In this document: one piece after another, positions 16,274 to 24,042 of the stretch
Layout of the letters: each line of letters opens with the position of its first letter
How positions within the stretch are numbered: the first letter of the stretch is position 1
Assembly (NCBI GenBank): GCA_017415555.1
Contig: JAFQGF010000055.1
Location: 1-47,814, forward strand
Length of the DNA: 47,814 nucleotides
Source: Akkermansia sp.
Lineage (GTDB): Bacteria; Verrucomicrobiota; Verrucomicrobiia; Verrucomicrobiales; Akkermansiaceae
Direction of reading: 5' to 3'
The notes under the pieces: generated by a model
Database searches by the model: none
Told to the model about the DNA's origin: nothing
What the model saw: the letters and a program-made list of their open reading frames with translations, nothing else
Translations under genes and position numbers: made by a program

Positions 16274-18405
16274 TGGCACGCCGAAACACAGAGGAGACAC
16301 TGCGACGCCGCCTGCGCCGATATGCCATGGCCGGCAACCTGCAAGCCGCCGAAGCTCTGCTGGTGCAGCATCTGAACAAACACCCCGAGGATAAAGAAGC
16401 GACTCGGGAGCTGGAACGGCTGCGAAAGGGGCTACCTCTGCTCGCCACAGAAAGCGCGGCCCAACGGCGAGAACGAGAATCCCAGGAAGCCTGCGAGAGA
16501 ATCATGTCCCTCATCTCCGCTCACCCGGAGAACAGGCTCAACAGTGTACCCACAGTACAACTGGAGGACATGCAGAAAACCCTGCGCGTCTCTCAACGAG
16601 CCATGAAGGAGCAGGATTTACCCTCACTGCGCAGCTACTGCGCGAGCCTGCGCAAAGAGCTGCGTCGCCGTGGCATGAGCAAGGCACGTCGGGCCTGTAT
16701 CTGGCTGGGCGGCGTTACAGCAGTGGCAGCGGCACTTACGGGGCTGTGCTTTCTCACATACCGACGTGCCTGCGGACTGGAAGAAGAGCTTCGCCAGGCT
16801 CTACTGCATGATACAGTCGAGCGTGTAACGGCTGTGCTGCCTGTTGCCAACACCGGCATCAACCGACTCTTCTGTTCGCAGATGGAGGATACTGTTAAAG
16901 CAGCCAATCAGCATCTCACCGCTGTCAACCAGCTCCGAAAAAGCCTGGAAAAACACATCCGCCGCATCGAGAGTGGCCGCGGAACCATCTCTGCCATGCG
17001 GCTTTCCCTGCGCGCAGAAATTGAACAGAGCCTCAGCAAGCGCCCCGCCGACTTTGAAGACCTCAGCAAGCGTTGGGCTGCGCTTTGTCAGCAGGAACAC
17101 GCCCAGCTGGAAGAACAACGAGCCCGCCTGTACCAACGCCTGCTTGCGCCCATCCCCCCCATGCCCAACCTGACCGGTACACCGGAACAGGACACAGCAG
17201 CACTCAGAGAACACCGGGAGGAAATCTCCAAACGCAGCCTCCTGTACAGGCATGCAACCGCCAGCTACAAATTCCCACCCGAGCTACACACGCCCATAGA
17301 GGAACGGCTGCGGCAAATAGATGATAACCTGAGGGAAATCTCCACCTACCGGGAGCTGCTGAACCGACTGCTCTACGTTCGCACCTACAAACAGTACAGA
17401 GCCGCGCTGCAAAGTATCGCCCCAAAACACTACAAACCGATATTCAGCCTCACCCGCATCTGCCCGCTGTTGCCGGATGAAGAAAACGTCAAAAGCCTGA
17501 TGCAGGACCCGGAGGGCAAAACTGACGATGCTGAAACAGCTGCTGCCGTGCAGACCCTCCTGAAGAATGGACCCACCTTTACCCCGGCATATCCGGCCAC
17601 TCAGGCACAGGTAATATTAATGGACGACCTTTTTACCGCCCCCTCCCTGCGGCGTGTCATCTACGAGATAACGAACAGCTCCGGCGCGGTGTGCTACACA
17701 GAAGAACCTCCCACCATTGATCAACAACGCCGAGTCCATATCAAGCGCTCCGACCTGGACCCCGAAGCCACCACCAGCAACCGGCATGTCTGCTGGGATG
17801 ACGCAGCGGATGCCTGGAGCCGCACAATCGATGCCCGCGCCCTGGTAAAGGCAGCCCGGCTCGAAAAAGCCGGATTCTTCCGGGAATGCAACATCCCCGA
17901 ACTGCTGAGCAAGGTGCTGAACCTTGAGAGTCCCTCCTGCCCGGCTCTTGCCAAAGCCTGCGTGTACCACAAACTCTTGTTGTTGATGAGCCTGCACAGG
18001 CATCGTTTGCTGACAGGAGCCCGATACAGTCCCACCCTTCGGCGCCATGCCACCTCATTTCGCAGGATTATGCAACGACACAACATCGACCTGCGCCCCG
18101 GCTGCTGGCTCAACAAAAAGCAGCAGACGGAAGCAGCCGAGGCCGATTTTGCAGAATGGTTCCGCAACAACAGTGGGGCTGATTACCTCCGTGAAATGAA
18201 ACAGAACTTCGCCCCTCTCATGAGTGTCGGGGTGGATTTCATCGGCTATGCGAACGAACAGGGTAAAGTTGTCATATTCCGCAATCTGCCGCCCGAGACG
18301 ACCATCTGGTATCTATCGGATGATGGCCTGACGGCAGCCCCCCTCTCCGAACAACCCGAAGGAGTCATTCCCTTCTCGCCTATATTCACTGCGCGCCATC
18401 CATAA
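16273..18405 (+). CDS. Single-span membrane protein with helical, coiled-coil region (unassigned)
   Basis: Protein of 710 residues. ATG 16273 is chosen because it overlaps the preceding stop (TGATG); an in-frame ATG at 16240 would overlap by 34 bases. Residues 10-50 look like a TPR-type helical pair (AGNLQAAEALLVQHL). A membrane segment lies near 142-163 (ACIWLGGVTAVAAALTGLCF). A long charged helical stretch, about 165-410, should form coiled coils, and a mixed C-terminal region follows. The arrangement matches the preceding gene: small N-terminal part, one membrane span, large C-terminal part probably outside. No enzyme motif is seen. Translational overlap on the left and a 2-base gap on the right place it firmly in the operon. 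Confidence 0.6.
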   Translation: MARRNTEETLRRRLRRYAMAGNLQAAEALLVQHLNKHPEDKEATRELERLRKGLPLLATESAAQRRERESQEACERIMSLISAHPENRLNSVPTVQLEDMQKTLRVSQRAMKEQDLPSLRSYCASLRKELRRRGMSKARRACIWLGGVTAVAAALTGLCFLTYRRACGLEEELRQALLHDTVERVTAVLPVANTGINRLFCSQMEDTVKAANQHLTAVNQLRKSLEKHIRRIESGRGTISAMRLSLRAEIEQSLSKRPADFEDLSKRWAALCQQEHAQLEEQRARLYQRLLAPIPPMPNLTGTPEQDTAALREHREEISKRSLLYRHATASYKFPPELHTPIEERLRQIDDNLREISTYRELLNRLLYVRTYKQYRAALQSIAPKHYKPIFSLTRICPLLPDEENVKSLMQDPEGKTDDAETAAAVQTLLKNGPTFTPAYPATQAQVILMDDLFTAPSLRRVIYEITNSSGAVCYTEEPPTIDQQRRVHIKRSDLDPEATTSNRHVCWDDAADAWSRTIDARALVKAARLEKAGFFRECNIPELLSKVLNLESPSCPALAKACVYHKLLLLMSLHRHRLLTGARYSPTLRRHATSFRRIMQRHNIDLRPGCWLNKKQQTEAAEADFAEWFRNNSGADYLREMKQNFAPLMSVGVDFIGYANEQGKVVIFRNLPPETTIWYLSDDGLTAAPLSEQPEGVIPFSPIFTARHP

Positions 18406-18407
18406 GC

Positions 18408-18902
18408 ATGCTTGTTGCCCTGTTTGCAGACATACACGACCACACAGACAACCTGCTGACGGCACTGTACCGAGCGGAGGAGCTGGGGTGCACGCACCTG
18501 CTGTTTGCCGGAGACATGGCGGGAATCTCAACCTTCCGTACCATGCGCGAGGAATGGCGAGGTGGGATTGACTTGGTGTTCGGCAACAATGAGTTCGACC
18601 GGTGCAGCTTTCTGCGACTGGCAGAGCAATTTCACCACACTTGCCACCATGGGGATGCCGGCGACCTGCAACTGGACGGGCGGCGCATCTACCTCTCTCA
18701 TTATCCAACCGCCGCAACTCAGGCAGCCCACTGCGGACTGTACGATGCTGCCTTTTACGGCCACACCCATGCAGCCATGCAACAACGCTGCGGGCAGACG
18801 CTGCTGGCCAATCCCGGAGAAATAGCAGGTGTACGGCAGGCCCCGGGCTTTGCCGTATACGACACCCACACAAACAGCCTCACGCACCACACACTTTCAT
18901 GA
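18408..18902 (+). CDS. YfcE-like metallophosphoesterase
   Basis: Small cytosolic phosphodiesterase or phosphatase of 164 residues. All metal-binding motifs of the calcineurin-like fold are present: DIHD near residue 8, GDMAG, GNNE (in place of GNHD) and GHTH near the C-terminus. The family includes E. coli YfcE and MJ0936-like enzymes, which act on phosphodiesters in vitro; the natural substrate is not known. It starts 2 bases after the coiled-coil gene, and its TGA overlaps the ATG of the phosphopantetheinyl transferase gene (ATGA at 18899-18902). Confidence 0.85.
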   Translation: MLVALFADIHDHTDNLLTALYRAEELGCTHLLFAGDMAGISTFRTMREEWRGGIDLVFGNNEFDRCSFLRLAEQFHHTCHHGDAGDLQLDGRRIYLSHYPTAATQAAHCGLYDAAFYGHTHAAMQQRCGQTLLANPGEIAGVRQAPGFAVYDTHTNSLTHHTLS

Positions 18903-19513
18903 CCTATTTCTGCTACAGGTTTGCCGATCTTCCCGCCGGAGCTGCCGAGCAGGCGTTGCTTTCCGCGGATGAATTGGAGTTGGCAGCAGCGCGGGGCCCC
19001 CGCTATCTGGCGGCTCGTGCAAACCTGCGCCGGGAGCTGGGCAGAATGCTGCATCGTTCACCGGAGAGCCTCCCCCTTACCTACAGCAAACTGGGCAAGC
19101 CACAGCTGGCCGACTCAGCACTACACTTCAACCAAAGCCATTCCGGGGATTATCTGTGCCTTGCCGTACACAATGCACCTGTCGGAGTAGATATTCAACA
19201 GATTCGCCCGACGTCTGCCACCAAAAAGCTGGCAGCGCGCATCATGCACCCGCAGCAACTGCAAGCCTGGCAGGCCCGTGGTGCCAGTCCCGGAGAATTC
19301 TTTGCCTGCTGGTGTGCAGCGGAAGCCCTTGTCAAGCACGCCGCTGCCGGCATCTGGCATGCGCAGAACTACCCTTTCCTTTGGCAGAGTGGTCGCATTC
19401 GTCCTCTGTTCGACCATGCTCCGGAAGTCCGTTTTTTCACCCCTGCTCCGGGCTACTGCGGAGCCATAGCCTATACTGTATCGACCAGTCTATCCAGCCC
19501 TTCACAGCCATGA
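18899..19513 (+). CDS. 4'-phosphopantetheinyl transferase superfamily protein
   Basis: Protein of 204 residues expected to attach the phosphopantetheine arm of coenzyme A to an acyl, peptidyl or aryl carrier protein. Seen motifs: the substrate segment KLGKPQL, then FNQSHSGDY, the magnesium motif VGVDIQQI, and FFACWCAAEALVK, which corresponds to the WxxKEA motif of Sfp/HetI enzymes with the lysine before Glu replaced by alanine. The start is the ATG that overlaps the yfcE-like stop (ATGA), and the gene ends in another ATGA overlap with the protease gene. Longer upstream in-frame starts would run through the yfcE-like gene. No carrier protein or synthase is seen nearby. Confidence 0.8.
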   Translation: MTYFCYRFADLPAGAAEQALLSADELELAAARGPRYLAARANLRRELGRMLHRSPESLPLTYSKLGKPQLADSALHFNQSHSGDYLCLAVHNAPVGVDIQQIRPTSATKKLAARIMHPQQLQAWQARGASPGEFFACWCAAEALVKHAAAGIWHAQNYPFLWQSGRIRPLFDHAPEVRFFTPAPGYCGAIAYTVSTSLSSPSQP

Positions 19514-20340
19514 TTTCTCTTCTTTCCGATTTGCCGCTCTATGTGTGGGTCAACATCTGCCTCCTGCTGGGAGCCACGTTCATCTGTATTCTGCTGTGGT
19601 GTATAGGAGCCGGCATACAAACACTGGGGCGCCTGCACACCGTCACCCGCCTACCCCGCATCTCCCGATTTGCCGGCTCCGGCTTCCCCACACCGGTGGA
19701 TGAGATTTACACACTCTTGTTCCTACTCTTCTACGCATACGCCTGTCTGAGCTCTGCCGCCCCGTCCACCCCCAAGGAACCGGGAACCATAGAAACATGG
19801 TACACCAACATTGTGCATACGCTCATCTACATGCCATTTGCGCTGCGCTACATGTCGCTACCACCGGCAGACCCCATCCGGAAACGCTGTATACTGTGGG
19901 TATTCCTCGGGCTCATCTGCATCTATACCATTTGTGGCATAATGGGAGCATGCGGTCTGGAAAAATGGCTCATGCAGCTTACAGATACCCCGGCAAAGCA
20001 GGAAGTCACTGAAATGATGGCCAACGAAACCGAGCCGTCCACCCTCATTGCTCTCTGTTTCGGCTCCATTGTCATCGCCCCCATCATGGAGGAGTTTGCC
20101 TTCCGAGGTTTCCTCTACAATGTCCTGAGACAACGAGCCGGCATATTTGCCGCCTGCCTGGCCTCCTCCCTGCTATTTGCCGCTATCCACATGGCTCTCG
20201 TGCAGGCGCTGCCACTTTTCATTTTTGCCATCGTGCAATGCATTCTCTACGAGAAAACCGGCTCACTGCGTTACTGCATCCTGCTGCACATGCTCTTCAA
20301 TTCTATCTCTACCGTAGCCATCCTGACGACATCCGCCTGA
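19510..20340 (+). CDS. CPBP family intramembrane glutamic endopeptidase
   Basis: Polytopic membrane protein of 276 residues with about six to eight hydrophobic segments. It has the three conserved motifs of the Abi/CAAX-processing family: EEFAFRG (EExxxR), FAAIH (FxxxH) and HMLFN (HxxxN). Bacterial members process prenylated or bacteriocin-like peptides or handle regulatory membrane proteins, but the substrate here is unknown. The start at 19510 overlaps the stop of the preceding gene (ATGA). The thiamine kinase gene follows after 4 bases. Its place directly behind an uncharacterised membrane GTPase system is suggestive but not proof of a shared role. Confidence 0.85.
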   Translation: MISLLSDLPLYVWVNICLLLGATFICILLWCIGAGIQTLGRLHTVTRLPRISRFAGSGFPTPVDEIYTLLFLLFYAYACLSSAAPSTPKEPGTIETWYTNIVHTLIYMPFALRYMSLPPADPIRKRCILWVFLGLICIYTICGIMGACGLEKWLMQLTDTPAKQEVTEMMANETEPSTLIALCFGSIVIAPIMEEFAFRGFLYNVLRQRAGIFAACLASSLLFAAIHMALVQALPLFIFAIVQCILYEKTGSLRYCILLHMLFNSISTVAILTTSA

Positions 20341-20344
20341 TTCC

Positions 20345-21229
20345 ATGCCCACGCCACTCCACCAGCTGGGCGAAAATGCAGTTCTGCAACGCCTGCTGCA
20401 ACGCCTCACTACCCAGGCCCCCATGCTCACCGGGCCCGGGGATGATTGCGCTGTCGTACCGCGGGATTCGGAATGGGACACCCTTCTCAAGACAGATGTG
20501 GTCGTGGAGGCTGTTCACTTTACCCGAGATACTCCCCCCGAACGCGTGGGGTACAAAGCACTTGCTCGCGCTGTCAGCGATATCGCGGCCATGGGAGGCA
20601 TACCGGAATATGCCCTTATAACCCTCCTGATGCACCCTCAGCGCACCGTTGAGACCGCAGAGGGTATCTACACAGGGCTGAATACCTGCGCCGCGCTCTA
20701 CGGCATTTCTGTGGCAGGCGGAGAAACCTCCTCGCTCCCGTACGACGGCATCGTCATCAACGTGGCCCTCACCGGGCGCGTCGAACACGGGCGCGCCTTC
20801 CTGCGCAGCGGCGGAAAGCCCGGGGACATTATCTGCGTCAGCGGACCGCTCGGCGGCTCTTTCCCAAGCGGGAGACACCTGGACTTCAAGCCACGACTTA
20901 ACCTTGCTCGCCACTTCATGAAGCATGGTCCGCGGCCAACAGCCATGATGGATCTCTCCGACGGTCTGGGAGCCGACCTTCCGCGCCTTGCAGCAGCCAG
21001 CGGCTGCTCCTATCAACTTTGCCCGGAGCAAATACCCTGCCATGCCGGCTGCAGCATACAACAAGCCATTTCCGACGGCGAAGACTACGAACTTCTTTTT
21101 ACCCTTACCCCACAGGACTTCAACAGCCTGAATCTCCACAACCTGCCACAGCCGGTTTTCCCCATAGGCGAGCTTTCCACAGCCCCTGCCACCCCCCTTT
21201 CTCAAGGCTGGCAGCACTTCCGCGCATAA
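20345..21229 (+). CDS. thiL: Thiamine-monophosphate kinase
   Basis: Enzyme of 294 residues that phosphorylates thiamine phosphate to thiamine diphosphate. The AIR-synthase-like fold is shown by GDDCAVV near the N-terminus, the LKTDVVVEAVHF segment, SDIAAMGG, and the second nucleotide motif MDLSDGLGADL. Slightly shorter than the E. coli enzyme (325) but all motifs are present. Last gene of the operon that begins at 11783; no clear terminator follows. No other thiamine genes are nearby. Confidence 0.93.
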   Translation: MPTPLHQLGENAVLQRLLQRLTTQAPMLTGPGDDCAVVPRDSEWDTLLKTDVVVEAVHFTRDTPPERVGYKALARAVSDIAAMGGIPEYALITLLMHPQRTVETAEGIYTGLNTCAALYGISVAGGETSSLPYDGIVINVALTGRVEHGRAFLRSGGKPGDIICVSGPLGGSFPSGRHLDFKPRLNLARHFMKHGPRPTAMMDLSDGLGADLPRLAAASGCSYQLCPEQIPCHAGCSIQQAISDGEDYELLFTLTPQDFNSLNLHNLPQPVFPIGELSTAPATPLSQGWQHFRA

Positions 21230-21600
21230 GCGCTTATTTTCAATAGCCTACCCTAACACAATCTAACACAGTACATCTTTGCATTAATAAGCCTAAATTA
21301 GTTCAGTATGTTAATACTGTGCGCTTTGCAACTTTCTCTAACATTGTTCCACAGGCAACAACCGTTTTTCTGTCACGCCAGACATAAATATCAAGTTTTC
21401 TTAACTACATCTATCAGGTATGGCAAAAAAAATAAAAAGTCGTGGAACGCCCATAGAACAATAGCTAAGGTATATCACAGGAAGGCGCATGCAGAAAAAA
21501 AACTTTCACAAAAGTGGCAGTCATGGCATATTTCACCCCGCAACACTTCCCCGCCGAAAAATAACGGGAAGCGAGAAAAAGGAAAACGAGGATACAAGCA
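21230..21600. other. AT-rich region upstream of dnaA, possible replication origin
   Basis: A gene-free AT-rich stretch of 371 bases. It contains a tandem TAACACA pair (near 21254 and 21264), a palindrome CAGTAT-GTTA-ATACTG at 21304-21319, and a weak DnaA-box-like TGTTCCACA near 21344. No full TTATNCACA box is present, so the origin call is tentative. A frame for a basic peptide of 45 residues starts at 21488 and overlaps the dnaA start, but nothing supports it. The dnaA promoter is not obvious. Confidence 0.35.
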
Positions 21601-23025
21601 ATGAACCAAAAAGAAAAGGAAAGTAAGCTCTGGGAGGACATCAAAGAGGATGTCCGCCGCCAGGGCAATGTGGGTGAGTATGGGTTCGAGTCTTATATCT
21701 CTCAACTGAAACTTATGAGCGACACAGGCACCAAGCTGGTGCTTGAATACCCGGCCGACATGCTGATTGACTGGGTCAAGACTTACTACTCAAACGACAT
21801 CAAAATCTCTGCTGCCCGTGTGCTCGATGCAGCCCGCGAGCTGGAGTTCCTGCCGGCCAACAGCAATGACGAGCCGCAGCAGACCGAGGACAAAACAGAG
21901 CAGTCTCTCCCGCTCTTTGCCGCGGTCGAACTCACAAGCACCGAGCAACAGAATAAAAAGAAGCCCGGCAAACGCAGCAAAAAGCAAAACTACAGCAGCG
22001 GGCTTAATCCGGATTACACTTTCGACAGTTTCGTCGTAGGCTCCAACAGCGAGTTCGCCGTCGCAGCCGCGAAGGCAGTGGTCAACGCCCCCAGCTCCAT
22101 GTACAACCCTCTCTTCATACATGGAGCCTCCGGCCTGGGCAAGACCCACCTGCTCCAGGCAATCGGCAACGCCATCCGCGAGAAAGACGAAAACGTGCAA
22201 GTGCTCTACGTCACCAGCGAGGACTTCACCAACACATACATCGACGCCATCTCCCGCCAGGGTGATTCTCTGAGCAACTTTCGCCGCAAATACCGCAAGG
22301 CAGACGTGCTCCTGATTGACGATGTGCAGTTCCTCTCTCAGAAAGGTAAAACCCAGGAAGAATTCTTCCACACCTTCAATGCCCTTTTCTCCAGCGGCAA
22401 GCAGATTGTACTCTCCGCAGACTGCCCGGCCAGTGAAATCACCAAACTGGATGACCGCCTCACCTCCCGTTTCGAGCAGGGCCTGACCGTCGCACTGAAC
22501 GTGCCGGACTACGAAACACGCCTCGCCATCCTCCGCAAGAAGCGCCGCACCTGGAAGAGCACCCTCATCTCTGACGAAGTGCTCGAATACCTCGCCAAGA
22601 ACATCTCCCGCTCCGTACGCCGACTTGAAGGCGCCCTCATCCGCCTGGCTACGTTCGCCTCCTTCTCCCAGAAGAGCCCCAGCGTGCAGGATGCCCGCGT
22701 ACAGCTTAACGACCTGCTCCGCGAAGAGAAAAACACCACCTCCGCCACCATTGCCGACATCCAGAGCCGCGTGGCTGAGGAATTCAACATCCGCGTGGCT
22801 GACCTCAACGGACGCCGCCGCACCGCCGGCATCGCCCATCCCCGCCAGCTCGCCATGTACCTCTCCCGCCGCTGCACCCAGAACTCGCTTCAGGACATCG
22901 GAGCAGCTTTCGGAGGCCGCGACCATGGTACTGTCATTCATGCCACCAAAACCATCGAGGACAAAATGACAAGCGATCCCGGCCTGCGAAGCCTCGTGGA
23001 AAAACTCAGTGCAGCCCTTGCATAA
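21601..23025 (+). CDS. dnaA: Chromosomal replication initiator protein DnaA
   Basis: Initiator ATPase of 474 residues that binds and opens the origin. The N-terminal interaction domain and a charged Gln/Lys-rich linker (about 90-135) are followed by the AAA+ core, with Walker A GASGLGKT at 175-182 and Walker B IDDVQF at 239-244. The C-terminal DnaA-box-binding domain carries RDHGTVIHA at about 440-448. A GAGG lies nine bases before the ATG, one of the few plausible Shine-Dalgarno sites here. The neighbours are not the usual dnaN or rpmH: thiL precedes it and an Rrf2 regulator follows. Confidence 0.97.
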   Translation: MNQKEKESKLWEDIKEDVRRQGNVGEYGFESYISQLKLMSDTGTKLVLEYPADMLIDWVKTYYSNDIKISAARVLDAARELEFLPANSNDEPQQTEDKTEQSLPLFAAVELTSTEQQNKKKPGKRSKKQNYSSGLNPDYTFDSFVVGSNSEFAVAAAKAVVNAPSSMYNPLFIHGASGLGKTHLLQAIGNAIREKDENVQVLYVTSEDFTNTYIDAISRQGDSLSNFRRKYRKADVLLIDDVQFLSQKGKTQEEFFHTFNALFSSGKQIVLSADCPASEITKLDDRLTSRFEQGLTVALNVPDYETRLAILRKKRRTWKSTLISDEVLEYLAKNISRSVRRLEGALIRLATFASFSQKSPSVQDARVQLNDLLREEKNTTSATIADIQSRVAEEFNIRVADLNGRRRTAGIAHPRQLAMYLSRRCTQNSLQDIGAAFGGRDHGTVIHATKTIEDKMTSDPGLRSLVEKLSAALA

Positions 23026-23052
23026 GATTGATTGCTCCCCGTTTTCTCAACA

Positions 23053-23090
23053 AAAACCGCTTTTTCTTATAGGAAAAGCGGTTTTCCTCT
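23053..23090 (+). terminator. Terminator after dnaA
   Basis: Stem AAAACCGCTTTT (23053-23064) with AAAAGCGGTTTT (23074-23085), followed by CCTCTT. The A-rich start makes it potentially bidirectional. Confidence 0.8.
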
Positions 23091-23118
23091 TGACCACAGG
23101 TACATAGTATGATATATA
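23090..23118 (+). promoter_or_regulatory. Promoter of the Rrf2-type regulator
   Basis: TTGACC at 23090-23095, 17-base spacer, TATATA at 23113-23118. The ATG at 23135 lies 16 bases downstream, so the leader is about ten bases. The region is rich in TA steps and could hold an autoregulatory site. Confidence 0.7.
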
Positions 23119-23134
23119 TAATTACATAAACGTT

Positions 23135-23596
23135 ATGATGAGAATCTCTACCAAAGGGCGCTACGCTCTTCGCATTATGATAGACCTCTCTCACCAGAAG
23201 AGTGGTGAACCGGTGTCCCTGCGCTCCATTGCCGAGCGCCAGGAGATTACCCTCAAGTATATGGAAAGCATCATGACCCAGCTGTTGCGCGCCGGGCTTG
23301 TTGTAAGCATACGCGGCAAATCCGGCGGCTACCACCTTACACGCCAACCCGCAGAATACACAGTATACGAAATACTGAGAGCTTCTGAGGGTGACCTTTC
23401 CACCGTCCAGTGCCTCTCCACCCCGACCAACTATTGCCCCCTGCACAAAGAATGCAACACGCTTCCTCTCTGGACAGGACTTCGCGACGTCATCGTTAAC
23501 TATCTCAAGAGCTATACTCTGGAGGACATGAAGGGCGAGAATAACTCTCAGTTTTGCTGCGACAAAATCATCCCCTGTCCTACCGCGCAGGAGTAA
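23135..23596 (+). CDS. Rrf2 family transcriptional regulator, IscR-like
   Basis: DNA-binding protein of 153 residues with the winged helix of the Rrf2 family (ISTKGRYALRIMIDL, then LRSIAERQEI and the wing IRGKSGGYHL). Cysteines C93, C101 and C107 sit where IscR binds an iron-sulfur cluster (C92, C98, C104), so cluster sensing is likely. Additional cysteines occur near the C-terminus (FCCDKIIPC). No iscS, iscU or suf genes are near, so the regulon cannot be read. Single-gene transcript with its own promoter and terminator. Start at either of the two first Met codons. Confidence 0.88.
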   Translation: MMRISTKGRYALRIMIDLSHQKSGEPVSLRSIAERQEITLKYMESIMTQLLRAGLVVSIRGKSGGYHLTRQPAEYTVYEILRASEGDLSTVQCLSTPTNYCPLHKECNTLPLWTGLRDVIVNYLKSYTLEDMKGENNSQFCCDKIIPCPTAQE

Positions 23597-23625
23597 CCCC
23601 TGCTTTCTACAGAACACATACACGG

Positions 23626-23651
23626 AAGGGGCGCTCAATGTAGCGCCCCTT
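23626..23651 (+). terminator. Terminator after the Rrf2-type gene
   Basis: Ten-base stem AAGGGGCGCT / AGCGCCCCTT with a six-base loop. The T-run is short. Confidence 0.7.
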
Positions 23652-23751
23652 GCTATATAGCTGTTGTCAGATTATCTGTGACCCCCGGGCAAATTTCAAC
23701 TTACCGGGCACCTGCTCTCCGACTCTCCGCTAAACCGGCTTGCAGATTTGC

Positions 23752-23795
23752 AAAAAAACTTACGGGGTAGTCGCAAGAAAAGGACTACCCCGTAA
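23752..23795 (-). terminator. Terminator of the minus-strand operon ending in tatA
   Basis: Stem TTACGGGGTAGTC (23760-23772) with GACTACCCCGTAA (23783-23795). Read on the minus strand it is followed by a run of seven T, so it stops transcripts coming from tatA. Confidence 0.88.
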
Positions 23796-23816
23796 AAAAG
23801 CATCTCCGCGCAAGCG

Positions 23817-24041
23817 TCAGTCTGAATCCTTATCCTTCTTCTGAGGAGAGGAGTCACTTTCTGCCTTGCGGAGCTCCTCCTCAAATTCCTTGCGAGCTTT
23901 CTTAAATTCGCCAAGGCTGCGGCCGAGATTGCGGGCAATCTCAGGCAAGCGGCGGGCTCCGAAAACAACCAGAACAACAGCGAGAAAAATCAGCCATTGG
24001 CTCGGAGAACCGAATTGTGCTAGTACAGGTGTCAGTTCCAT
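23817..24041 (-). CDS. tatA: Twin-arginine translocase subunit TatA/TatE
   Basis: Membrane protein of 74 residues of the Tat export machinery for folded proteins. A single N-terminal span (WLIFLAVVLVVFG) is followed by the hinge FGARRLPEIARNLG and an amphipathic helix, then a charged tail. The ATG at 24041 lies one base past the asnS stop and is preferred. A GTG at 24053 in frame would add four residues and overlap asnS. Last gene of the minus-strand operon; tatC is not in this window. Confidence 0.9.
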   Translation of the reverse strand: MELTPVLAQFGSPSQWLIFLAVVLVVFGARRLPEIARNLGRSLGEFKKARKEFEEELRKAESDSSPQKKDKDSD

Positions 24042-24042
24042 A

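Noticed and set aside
21308..21604. Lysine-rich frame of 98 codons ending in dnaA's start
   Set aside because: It arises from an A-rich gap; a nested frame of 45 codons from 21488 also exists, but neither shows a protein-like pattern or ribosome binding site.
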